A DNA stretch of 12,147 bases from DASTYU01 sp035764655 (lineage in GTDB: Bacteria > Chloroflexota > Limnocylindria > Limnocylindrales > CSP1-4). Positions 1 through 6,341 of the stretch are shown here, piece after piece. Position 1 is the stretch's first letter. Each line of letters begins with the position of its first letter. A program made the position numbers and the translations under genes. The stretch lies in NCBI GenBank assembly GCA_035764655.1, contig DASTYU010000106.1, forward strand, positions 1 to 12,147. The letters run 5' to 3'. The notes beneath the pieces were generated by a model, which made no database searches, had not been told where the DNA came from, and saw only the letters and a program-made list of their open reading frames with translations.

Positions 1-14
1 GGGGCAGGGCCTCG

Positions 15-992
15 GTGAGCCTCGGCCGCGTCGTCCCGGGTGCCGAACCGCTGTTCCCGATTCGCTTGCTCGCTCTCGACATCGACGGGACGCTGGTCGG
101 TGACGACCTCGCAATCGGTCCGCGGACCAGGGCGGCGGTCGGCGCGGCGGTGGCGCGTGGCGTGGCGGTTTCCCTCGTCACCGGCCGGATGGTGTCCAGC
201 GCGGTGCGCTTCGCGCGCGAGCTGCAGCTGACCGCGCCGATCGTGGGCTACCAGGGCGGGCTGATCCGGGAGATGCCGCCGGCTGGCTCCGGGCGCGTCG
301 GCCGGCTGCTGGTGCACACGCCGCTGGCCGCTGCAACCGCCCGTGACGTCCTGCTGTGGGCGCGCGCGCAGGGGCTCGACCCGCACGTCAATCACCTGGA
401 GCGGTTCATCCTGCGCGCCGACGACCCGCGCGCAGACGACTATTCGGCGTTCATGGGCGCCCGAGCCGAGCTCGTTCCGGACATCGTCGAGGCCACCACG
501 CACCCGGTGACCAAGATCCTTGCCGTCGGCGAGCCGCCGCGGCCCCAGGAGCTCGCCGAGGCGGCTGCCGCCCGCTATGCCGGCCGAGCGGACGTCACGA
601 TCAGCCACCCGCGCTTCCTCGAGTTCGTGGCGCCGGGCGTGTCGAAGGGCCGCGCGATCCGCTATCTGTCGCGCCGGCTCGGCGTTCCGCTCGGGGCGAC
701 GATGGCGATCGGCGATCAGTGGAACGACCTCGAGATGCTCTCGGAGGTCGGTCACGGGGCGGCCATGCCGACGGCGCCCCTCGCCGTGCGTTCGGTGGCA
801 CGCTATGTCGCTCCGCCGGTGGGGGAGGAGGGCGCCGCCGCCATGATCGAGGCCCTCGTCCTGGCGGACCCCGCGGTCGCCCGGCGCACATCCGAGCGGC
901 TGGCCGACGAAGCGCACCGGGCCCTGGAGCCGTCGGACGAGGAGGATGTGCACGACCGCCGCGAGGCGGCCGCCGCTGAGGCCCGCGGATGA
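15..992 (+). CDS. Cof-type HAD-IIB family hydrolase (sugar-phosphate/phosphatase-like)
   Basis: The 325-residue product is a haloacid-dehalogenase superfamily phosphohydrolase of the Cof/IIB type. All four HAD motifs are visible: motif I DIDGTL with nucleophile D22 and acid/base D24, motif II with T56 in VTGR, motif III K211 in VSKGRAI, and motif IV GDQWND at 233-238 (Mg2+-binding acids). The stretch between motifs II and III is the right size for a type IIB cap. These enzymes usually dephosphorylate small phosphometabolites such as sugar phosphates or flavin precursors in the cytosol; the substrate cannot be read from sequence. The last ~45 residues are a charged tail outside the fold. The GTG start at 15 is the first available, but the frame stays open to the window edge, so the true start may lie further upstream. 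The gene overlaps the next one by 4 bp (ATGA), implying translational coupling. Family assignment is firm, substrate unknown. Confidence 0.9.
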   Translation: MSLGRVVPGAEPLFPIRLLALDIDGTLVGDDLAIGPRTRAAVGAAVARGVAVSLVTGRMVSSAVRFARELQLTAPIVGYQGGLIREMPPAGSGRVGRLLVHTPLAAATARDVLLWARAQGLDPHVNHLERFILRADDPRADDYSAFMGARAELVPDIVEATTHPVTKILAVGEPPRPQELAEAAAARYAGRADVTISHPRFLEFVAPGVSKGRAIRYLSRRLGVPLGATMAIGDQWNDLEMLSEVGHGAAMPTAPLAVRSVARYVAPPVGEEGAAAMIEALVLADPAVARRTSERLADEAHRALEPSDEEDVHDRREAAAAEARG

Positions 993-1642
993 GCCGTTCG
1001 CGGATCGTCGCGGACGACGCGGCCGGACGCGATGCGGCGATCGAGGTGCTCCGGGCAGGCGGCCTCGTCGCACTGCCGACCGACACGGTCTATGGCATCG
1101 CGGTCCGCCTCGACCTCCCTGGTGGCATCGCCCGCTTGTTCGCCGCCAAACGTCGCCCGCCGGACAAGGCGGTCATGCTGCTGCTCGCGGACGTCCACCA
1201 GGCCGCGGAGATTGGCCGCATGACGCCGGCCGCCGCGGCACTCGGTGAGGCCTGCTGGCCCGGCGGGCTCACGGTTGTCATCCCCCAGCGTGACGACGTT
1301 GCCCTTCCGCCCGAGCTGACCGGCGGCGCGCCGACGATCGGTCTGCGCGTCCCGGACCACGCAGCCCCGCGGGCGCTCGCCGCGGGCGTCGGACCGCTGC
1401 CGACCACCTCCGCCAATGTCTCCGGTGTCCCGGAGGCCCGCACCGCCGCCGCGATCCTCGAGCAGCTCGGCGACGCGGTCGATCTCGTGCTCGACGGCGG
1501 CGAGGCGCACGGCGGCCCTGCGTCCACGGTCGTGGATTGCACCACGGAGCCGGCCCGCATCCTGCGGGCCGGCGCGATTGCTCCGGCGCGCATCGCGGCC
1601 GTCCTCTCCGCGGCCGGGATCGCGCACGTCGTCACCCGATGA
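989..1642 (+). CDS. L-threonylcarbamoyladenylate synthase (TsaC/Sua5/YrdC family)
   Basis: This 217-residue protein consists of a single YrdC-type domain. The family makes threonylcarbamoyl-AMP from threonine, bicarbonate and ATP, the first step of the t6A37 modification of ANN-decoding tRNAs in the cytosol. Visible signatures are PTDTVYG at 30-36, the basic K54-R55-R56-P57 substrate-binding patch, TTSANVSG at 139-146, and a later STVVD motif. There is no extra C-terminal Sua5 domain, so it resembles short TsaC more than full-length Sua5. The ATG lies inside the stop of the HAD gene (ATGA overlap at 989-992), so the two are probably co-translated. The downstream glyA is 88 nt away and may have its own promoter, although none is clear. 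The sua5-glyA-wecA-atp order is known from Actinobacteria and supports the assignment. Confidence 0.93.
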   Translation: MSRSRIVADDAAGRDAAIEVLRAGGLVALPTDTVYGIAVRLDLPGGIARLFAAKRRPPDKAVMLLLADVHQAAEIGRMTPAAAALGEACWPGGLTVVIPQRDDVALPPELTGGAPTIGLRVPDHAAPRALAAGVGPLPTTSANVSGVPEARTAAAILEQLGDAVDLVLDGGEAHGGPASTVVDCTTEPARILRAGAIAPARIAAVLSAAGIAHVVTR

Positions 1643-1730
1643 GCCGGACCGCGCCGCCCGGATCGGGTGAGCGTGGGAAGATAGTCGCGAGGCGGCAGAA
1701 CCCCAAGGCGAGCGAGCAGTCGAGGTGACG

Positions 1731-3059
1731 ATGAGCATCCCGGGAGTGTCCACGCCGGGCATGGCAACCCTGGCCCAGGCGGATCCGGACCTCTGGGACG
1801 CGATGGTCGCCGAGCGTGACCGGCAGCGCGACAACATCGAGTTGATCGCCAGCGAGAACTACGTTTCCGCGGCCGTGCTCGAGGCGCAGGGCAGCTGGCT
1901 CACCAACAAGTACGCCGAGGGCCTGCCGGGCAAGCGCTATTACGGCGGCTGCGAATTCGTCGACATCGTCGAAACGCTGGCCCAGACCCGCGCGCTCGCG
2001 CTGTTCCCCGGGGCGGAGCACGTCAACGTGCAGCCGCACTCGGGTGCGCAGGCGAACATGGCGGCCTATTTCAGCGTCCTCCAGCCAGGCGACCGCATCC
2101 TCGGGATGCGCCTCGATCAGGGCGGCCACCTCACGCACGGGATGAAGCTCAACTTCAGCGGCCGGCTGTACGAGGTCCACGCCTACGGCGTCCGGCAGGA
2201 CACCGAGCGCATCGACATGGACGAGCTCGCACGAGTCGCCCGCGACGTGCGCCCGAAGCTGATCGTGGCCGGCGCGTCAGCCTACCCGCGGATCATCGAC
2301 TTCGAGCGGTTCGCCGAGATCGCCCACGATGTCGGCGCGCTGCTGTTCGTCGACATGGCCCATATCGCGGGCCTGGTCGCGGCCGACCTGCACCCCAGCC
2401 CGTTCCCGCACGCGGACCTCGTCACGACGACGACGCACAAGACCCTGCGCGGCCCACGCGGAGGTCTCGCCTTCAGCCGTCGCGAGCTGCCCGACACGAT
2501 TGACGCCTCCCAGTTCCCGGCCGTGAAGGGCTCGCTGGCCGCCGCGCTCGACAAGACGGTCTTCCCGGGCGTCCAGGGCGGGCCGCTGATGCACGTGATC
2601 GCCGGCAAGGCCGTCGCCCTCAAGCTCGCCGCCGAGCCGGAGTTCCGCGAGGACCAGCGGCGCACCATCGAGAACGCCAAGGTGCTCGCCGAGGGCCTCG
2701 CTTCGGGCGGCTGCCGGATCGTGTCGGGCGGCACGGACAACCACCTGGTGCTCGTCGACGTCTCGGCGCTCGGCGTGACCGGCGTGGAGGCCGAGGAGCT
2801 GCTCGACAAGATCGGGATCACCGTGAACAAGAACCAGATCCCGTTCGATCCCCTGCCGGCCAACACCTCGTCGGGCATCCGCGTCGGGACGCCGGCGACG
2901 ACATCGCGCGGCTTCGGCACCGACGAGATGCGCAGGATCGCGCGGATCATGGTCGACGCGATCCGCGATCGCGACGAGCCGGCCGCCCAGGCCCGCCTGG
3001 CAGGTGAGGTGCGCGAGATCGTGGACCGGTTCCCGGTACCGGGGCTGCCCGCGGCGTGA
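1731..3059 (+). CDS. glyA: Serine hydroxymethyltransferase
   Basis: GlyA is a cytosolic PLP enzyme that interconverts serine plus tetrahydrofolate with glycine plus 5,10-methylene-tetrahydrofolate, feeding one-carbon metabolism. The 442-residue product carries the family hallmarks: ELIASENYVS near the N-terminus, YAEGLPGKRYYGG (substrate region), VDMAHIAGL with D208 and H211 (PLP ring and stacking residues), and TTTTHKTLRGPRGG with the Schiff-base lysine K237. Length is close to the usual 410-440. I chose ATG at 1731 because GAGG at 1722-1725 is a Shine-Dalgarno match 5 nt upstream. A GTG at 1725 is in frame and would add two residues, but it would overlap that site. The gene is separated from the upstream sua5-like gene by 88 nt and from wecA by 34 nt, so glyA and wecA are probably one transcript. 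Confidence 0.97.
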   Translation: MSIPGVSTPGMATLAQADPDLWDAMVAERDRQRDNIELIASENYVSAAVLEAQGSWLTNKYAEGLPGKRYYGGCEFVDIVETLAQTRALALFPGAEHVNVQPHSGAQANMAAYFSVLQPGDRILGMRLDQGGHLTHGMKLNFSGRLYEVHAYGVRQDTERIDMDELARVARDVRPKLIVAGASAYPRIIDFERFAEIAHDVGALLFVDMAHIAGLVAADLHPSPFPHADLVTTTTHKTLRGPRGGLAFSRRELPDTIDASQFPAVKGSLAAALDKTVFPGVQGGPLMHVIAGKAVALKLAAEPEFREDQRRTIENAKVLAEGLASGGCRIVSGGTDNHLVLVDVSALGVTGVEAEELLDKIGITVNKNQIPFDPLPANTSSGIRVGTPATTSRGFGTDEMRRIARIMVDAIRDRDEPAAQARLAGEVREIVDRFPVPGLPAA

Positions 3060-3093
3060 CCGTCCGTTCCGGCAGCCTGCGCGACCGGCCGAG

Positions 3094-4212
3094 ATGACCT
3101 TCATCAGCGACACGGGGAGCGCACTCCCCTGGATGATCGCGGTCTTCGTGGCGGCGGCACTGCTGTCGCTTGCGCTCACCCCGGTCGTGCGTCGGCTGGT
3201 GACTCGACACGGGCTGATCGACCGGCCCGAGGCGCGGCGCGTGAACACCGTGCCGATCCCGCGCGCCGGTGGCCTCGCCGTCGCGGCCGCATTCCTGCTG
3301 GTGGCGGCGATCTTCGTGGTCGTGAACGAGCAGGTGCGCATGGTCCGCATCCCGTTCCTGCTGACGGACGGCGAGCTGGCGGCGCTGCTGCTGGGCGGCG
3401 CCGGAGCCGCCGCGCTGGGCGCGCTCGACGACTACTTCGACCTGCGGGCGCGCTGGCAGCTGTTGATGCAGCTGGGCCTGGCCGCGTTCGCGGTCGTGCT
3501 CGGGATCGGGATCGAGGTCATCAACAACCCCCTGGGCCCGGGCGTGATCCGCTTCGAAGGGCTGGTCGCCGCCGGCTTCACGATCTTCTGGATCGTCGGG
3601 ATGATGAACAGCATCAACTGGATCGACGGGCTCGACGGCCTGTCATCGGGGATCGCCCTGATCGCGGCCGTCACGCTGGCCCTGATCAGCCTGACGACGC
3701 AGGTCGCGCAGCCCCTGATCGCCATCCTGTGTTTCGCGCTCGCCGGGGCGCTGCTCGGCTTTCTTCGCTGGAACTTCTACCCGGCGGTCATCTTCGCGGG
3801 CACGAGCGGCGTCCAGTTCATCGGCTATTCGATCGCCGTCCTGTCGATCCTCGGCTCGGCCAAGGTGGCGGTCGCGCTGCTCGTGCTGGGCGTTCCGATC
3901 ATCGACACGTTCTGGATCATCGTGCGGCGCGTCGCCCAGCGCCGATCCCCGTTCAGCCCCGACCGCTCGCATATCCACCACCGGATGCTCGACCTGGGCC
4001 TGTCGCATCGCCAGACCGTGCTGCTGATCTACGGGATCTGCATCGCGCTGGGACTGCTCGCGCTGCTGCTGTCGGGGATCAATCAGCTGTACGCGTTCCT
4101 CGGAGTGTTCATCCTGTTCGGCCTGATCCTGTTCCTGCCGACGCGCGGTTCGTTCGGCACCCCGGACGAACTGGAGGCCGATGCGTACCGGAACGGTGAC
4201 GCCGCGGGGTAG
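3094..4212 (+). CDS. MraY/WecA-family polyprenyl-phosphate GlcNAc-1-phosphate transferase
   Basis: This is a polytopic membrane enzyme (372 residues, about ten hydrophobic segments) of glycosyltransferase family 4. Such enzymes move a sugar-1-phosphate from a UDP-sugar to undecaprenyl phosphate, starting wall teichoic acid, O-antigen, arabinogalactan or similar envelope glycans. Signatures in order are RVNTVPIPRAGG near the N-terminus, the Mg2+-binding DDYFDL at 112-117, NSINWIDGLDGL at 172-183, and the HIHH motif at 293-296 that marks WecA/TagO-type rather than MraY-type enzymes. The usual F-x-GD-x-GS motif reads FAGTSG at 234-239, with T237 in place of aspartate. The ATG at 3094 is preferred because the open frame upstream lies inside glyA. 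Its ribosome-binding site is weak, which fits coupling to glyA 34 nt upstream. In Actinobacteria the orthologous gene directly precedes atpI/atpB. The exact sugar is unknown. Confidence 0.9.
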   Translation: MTFISDTGSALPWMIAVFVAAALLSLALTPVVRRLVTRHGLIDRPEARRVNTVPIPRAGGLAVAAAFLLVAAIFVVVNEQVRMVRIPFLLTDGELAALLLGGAGAAALGALDDYFDLRARWQLLMQLGLAAFAVVLGIGIEVINNPLGPGVIRFEGLVAAGFTIFWIVGMMNSINWIDGLDGLSSGIALIAAVTLALISLTTQVAQPLIAILCFALAGALLGFLRWNFYPAVIFAGTSGVQFIGYSIAVLSILGSAKVAVALLVLGVPIIDTFWIIVRRVAQRRSPFSPDRSHIHHRMLDLGLSHRQTVLLIYGICIALGLLALLLSGINQLYAFLGVFILFGLILFLPTRGSFGTPDELEADAYRNGDAAG

Positions 4213-4514
4213 GCCTGCGCACTCGCAACTTGGCTTGTATTCCGACCGGGACTGGTATGAACGCCGGCGCACGATCCACTACGGTGGCCAGGGCTCGGCC
4301 GGTGCGTGGACGTTCGGCGGCGACGCGCGTGGAGTGCGGGATTCACTCGGATGACGTGCGTTGCATTCCCGGTGGGACTGCAAGCGAACGGAGTGGGTGC
4401 TGAGCGCCTGACGCGCCGCGATCATTCCGAACGGGCTCGGACAAACGACACCGATGCTAGATTCCCCGCGGACCCCCGCCAAACCGCAACGAGGCACGTG
4501 CGAGGCATGCCCAG
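4213..4514. other. 302-nt intergenic region between wecA-like gene and PT-tail membrane protein
   Basis: I see no convincing gene here. The forward frame 4306-4518 is Arg-rich shadow-like translation with no recognisable protein. The stretch holds a small perfect hairpin, CCAC-TACG-GTGG at 4276-4287, and an extended -10-like TGGTATGAA at 4253-4261 without a good -35. A second -10-like element at 4455-4463 is listed separately. AT content is slightly higher than in the flanking genes, as expected for a regulatory spacer. This is also where the usual wecA-atp gene order breaks. Confidence 0.5.
4438..4463 (+). promoter_or_regulatory. Possible promoter of the PT-tail membrane protein
   Basis: An extended -10-like TGC-TAGATT occupies 4455-4463 in otherwise GC-rich DNA, and CGGACA at 4438-4443 resembles a -35 box (4 of 6 matches). 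The spacing between the hexamers is only 14 nt, so the -35 may not be used. Transcription would start near 4470, about 45 nt before the GTG at 4515. This is a pattern match only. Confidence 0.3.
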
Positions 4515-5312
4515 GTGAGTCCCGAGCTCGCGACCGCGCTGGTCGCGTTCGCCCTGATCGTGGCGCTGGCCGTCGTGATCCGCCATCTGCGCGACCGAGC
4601 CGAGCTGCGGCGTCGTCGTTCGGAGTGGACGGGCTGGATCGATCCGACCGCCGCTGCCGCAGGAGCTGAGCTGGTCGAGCCGGCGCCCGACGGCCACCGC
4701 GCCGCGTCGGCTCCCACGCGGATCGTCGTTGCCGGCGCGCATCCGGCTGCCCAGCATGCGCCGCCGCCGGTCTTCGACGAGGAACCGCCACGCATCCAGC
4801 TGATCCGCGACGCTTCGGCCGTCGGGATCGCAATCATCGTTGTGCTGCTGCTTGGCCCGATGATCTTCTCGAGCCGCACCGGTGGCGTGCTCGGCGAGAC
4901 CTTCGCCCCCGATGACGCGGCTGCGGTGTCGGAGGATCCCGACCTGACACCGAATGCCGAGGCACCGCCCGGCAGTGAGCCGCGCGACGGGGAGGCGATC
5001 CCGAGCCTGGAGGTCCCGGCGGCGTCGCCGACGCCAGCCGATCCCGCGGTTCCGATCACCCCTGGCCCGCGACCGACACCGAACCCCGGGGGGAACGCGG
5101 ACCCGACGCCAACGCCGCGTCCGGCCGCAAGTCCCACGCCAAAGCCGACTCCCAAACCGACCCCCAAGCCGACGCCGAAGCCGACACCTACGCCGCCACC
5201 CGAGCCCACGCCAACGCCCAGCCCGCCGGATCCGACACCTACACCACCGCCGGAGCCCACGCCGACGCCCAGCCCGCCGGATCCGACGCCATCGGACTCG
5301 CCCACGCCCTGA
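4515..5312 (+). CDS. Hypothetical two-helix membrane protein with Pro-Thr-rich C-terminal tail
   Basis: I do not recognise a family for this 265-residue protein. It has a hydrophobic helix at about residues 5-22, followed by a basic RHLRDRAELRRRR stretch. A 75-residue Ala/Pro-rich linker and a second hydrophobic helix at about 101-118 follow, and then a long extracytoplasmic tail. From about residue 170 onward the tail is low-complexity PT repeats: first a lysine block (PTPKPTPK), then E/D-containing units (PEPTPTPSPPDPT). The topology is probably tail-out with a small cytoplasmic loop, an inference from positive charges. The GTG start at 4515 is supported by GAGG at 4502-4505, 9 nt upstream; no better in-frame ATG exists. 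It sits alone between wecA and the first non-coding repeat, which begins 7 nt after its stop. A cell-envelope or stalk role is a guess. Confidence 0.7.
   Translation: MSPELATALVAFALIVALAVVIRHLRDRAELRRRRSEWTGWIDPTAAAAGAELVEPAPDGHRAASAPTRIVVAGAHPAAQHAPPPVFDEEPPRIQLIRDASAVGIAIIVVLLLGPMIFSSRTGGVLGETFAPDDAAAVSEDPDLTPNAEAPPGSEPRDGEAIPSLEVPAASPTPADPAVPITPGPRPTPNPGGNADPTPTPRPAASPTPKPTPKPTPKPTPKPTPTPPPEPTPTPSPPDPTPTPPPEPTPTPSPPDPTPSDSPTP
5101..5309 (+). repeat. Coding Pro-Thr tandem repeat of the membrane protein
   Basis: This segment encodes PT dipeptide repeats with variable third residues. A 51-bp unit is duplicated: 5202-5236 and 5253-5287 differ by a single base over 35 nt and encode PEPTPTPSPPDPT twice. 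The lysine block (PTPK units) precedes the acidic units. Such tracts usually form extended, wall-spanning stalks and change length by slippage or recombination. Confidence 0.85.
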
Positions 5313-5318
5313 CCCAAG

Positions 5319-5508
5319 GACTTCCTGCGCATTCACTGTGCGAATGCGTCACAAGTGGTGGCGGCCTCGGACTGCGGATTCCCTTCCAGCCATTCAGGAT
5401 GCGAATGGCCGCAATGCGGTAAGCCCTGATCGACCCTCTTCAGGGGCCTTGGACCTGTTTCGCATTCGCTCCATGAATGCCCGAGAGGGGACCGGACGGA
5501 GCCGACCG
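5319..5508 (+). repeat. Non-coding repeat element, copy 1 (three CATTC-N7-GAATG hairpins)
   Basis: This ~190-nt stretch is nearly the same as 8504-8698 in the same orientation, with about 95% identity over the first 78 nt and lower but clear identity beyond. It contains three hairpins of one design. The first is CGCATTC/GAATGCG (5328-5348), the second GCCATTC/GAATGGC (5389-5409), the third GCATTC/GAATGC (5462-5480), each with a 7-nt loop. Between hairpins two and three lie a CCGCA-A-TGCGG palindrome (5409-5419) and CCCT-CTTC-AGGG (5434-5445). Small indels between copies argue against protein coding. It starts 7 nt after the PT-tail gene stop, so it could be its 3' UTR. Strand is arbitrary. 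I do not recognise the element; alternatives are a structured RNA, a MITE-like repeat or an array of protein-binding palindromes. Confidence 0.85.
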
Positions 5509-5522
5509 CCTTCCGAACCCGC

Positions 5523-5539
5523 CCTGAGCGGCCGTCAGG
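5523..5539. terminator. Weak hairpin at the convergent gene ends
   Basis: CCTGA (5523-5527) and TCAGG (5535-5539) form a 5-bp stem around a GC-rich 7-nt loop, overlapping the stop codon of the minus-strand TetR gene. It lies where forward transcription from the PT-tail gene meets TetR transcription, so a bidirectional termination role is possible. There is no T-tract on either side, so this is a weak call. Confidence 0.25.
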
Positions 5540-6164
5540 CAGGAACTGTTTCGGTCCTCCAGTAGGCGGCTTCGGATCCGCCCGCCGCCTGCACGAAGGT
5601 CAGCATCAGCGATGCAGCATCGAAGTCGCTGAGGCCCTGTTCGACGGCAAGGGTCCGCCACGTGGAGAAGGCGACCGCGAGGCCGGCCGCCGCTCGGACG
5701 ACTGGCGCCGAGGATTCGCCCTCGGTCCAGCCCTGTACCAGGACGTCCGCCATCGCGGCAATCGCGTCCCGGTACGGCGTCAGGACGTCGGCCAAGGTGG
5801 CGTTCGCCGGCATCTCGTCATCTGCACGCGCCAGCAGCCCCTGGTTGCGCCGGTAGTACGGGTAGAGCTCGGCCAGGGCAACGCGCAGACGCATCTCAGG
5901 ATCAGCGATCCGCGCCCAGTCGCGGGGATCGGGGGGCGGATTGGCGCCCAGGTACGTCCCGGTACACGCGAGCAGCAGGCTCCGCTCGTCCGGGAAGTGC
6001 CGGTACACGGTCAAGCGGCTCACACCCGCCCGTTCGGCGATCGCGGTGATCGTTGCCGCCGCACCACCAACCTCTTCGTGAAGGGCGATCGCAGCGGCCT
6101 CAATCCGCTTCCGGGTCGCCTGCTGGCTCTCCGCGCGCTTGTTCAGTCTGTACGTCCGAGGCAT
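5535..6164 (-). CDS. TetR/AcrR-family transcriptional regulator
   Basis: The 209-residue product has the TetR layout: a basic N-terminus, a three-helix DNA-binding domain at about 16-62, and a variable all-helical ligand and dimerisation domain. The HTH is clear at 38-57 (TITAIAERAGVSRLTVYRHF), including the family's invariant-like VSxxTVYRHF pattern, followed by PDERSLL. The C-terminal half does not identify a ligand. It is transcribed divergently from the beta-helix surface protein across a 177-bp spacer holding palindromic half-sites. The usual arrangement for TetR proteins is repression of the divergent gene and of itself, an inference here. The ATG at 6162-6164 has no good Shine-Dalgarno sequence; a -10-like TGTAAC lies only a few bases upstream on the minus strand, so a leaderless or very short-leader transcript is possible. 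Confidence 0.92.
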   Translation of the reverse strand: MPRTYRLNKRAESQQATRKRIEAAAIALHEEVGGAAATITAIAERAGVSRLTVYRHFPDERSLLLACTGTYLGANPPPDPRDWARIADPEMRLRVALAELYPYYRRNQGLLARADDEMPANATLADVLTPYRDAIAAMADVLVQGWTEGESSAPVVRAAAGLAVAFSTWRTLAVEQGLSDFDAASLMLTFVQAAGGSEAAYWRTETVPA

Positions 6165-6179
6165 TCACGGATGTTACAG

Positions 6180-6210
6180 CATGTCTCGCGAATTGACATG
6201 TGTCCATGTC
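6180..6210. promoter_or_regulatory. Candidate TetR operator overlapping a -35 box
   Basis: Three copies of one half-site lie in alternating orientation: CATGTC at 6180-6185, GACATG at 6195-6200 and CATGTC at 6205-6210. The last two form a perfect 16-bp inverted repeat, GACATG-tgtc-CATGTC, a typical size for a TetR site. A perfect TTGACA hexamer (6193-6198, plus strand) overlaps the central half-site, although no matching -10 box is obvious 16-18 nt downstream. The location between the divergent tetR and surface-protein genes supports an autoregulated operator; binding is inferred. Confidence 0.5.
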
Positions 6211-6280
6211 GAGATGCGACGCTCGACGACCGTCATGTAGGCATGCTGTGGGTCAGTGTCCCAGCCTAATCGAGTTTACG

Positions 6281-6293
6281 TCGTGTTTCACGA
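6281..6293. promoter_or_regulatory. Small perfect palindrome upstream of the surface-protein gene
   Basis: TCGTG-TTT-CACGA is a perfect 5-bp inverted repeat 48 nt before the ATG at 6342, in a locally AT-richer stretch that includes TTTACG (6275-6280) and AAATAGTGA. It could be a second regulator site or part of the promoter/leader; its arms differ from the CATGTC half-sites upstream. Short enough to arise by chance. Confidence 0.25.
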
Positions 6294-6341
6294 AATAGTG
6301 ACACCGACGCTACGGCTCACAGGGAAAGGACACGACCCGCA

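Noticed and set aside
1643..1730. Possible glycine or folate riboswitch before glyA
   Set aside because: The gap is only 88 nt, and I see neither conserved glycine or THF aptamer cores nor a terminator.
803..1837. Minus-strand open frame of 344 codons opposite the HAD and Sua5-like genes
   Set aside because: Arg/Ala/Gly-rich shadow of two well-supported plus-strand genes.
5319..5508. Transposon or MITE with target-site duplications
   Set aside because: No terminal inverted repeats spanning the element's ends and no matching short flanking duplications at either copy, so mobility is left open rather than called.
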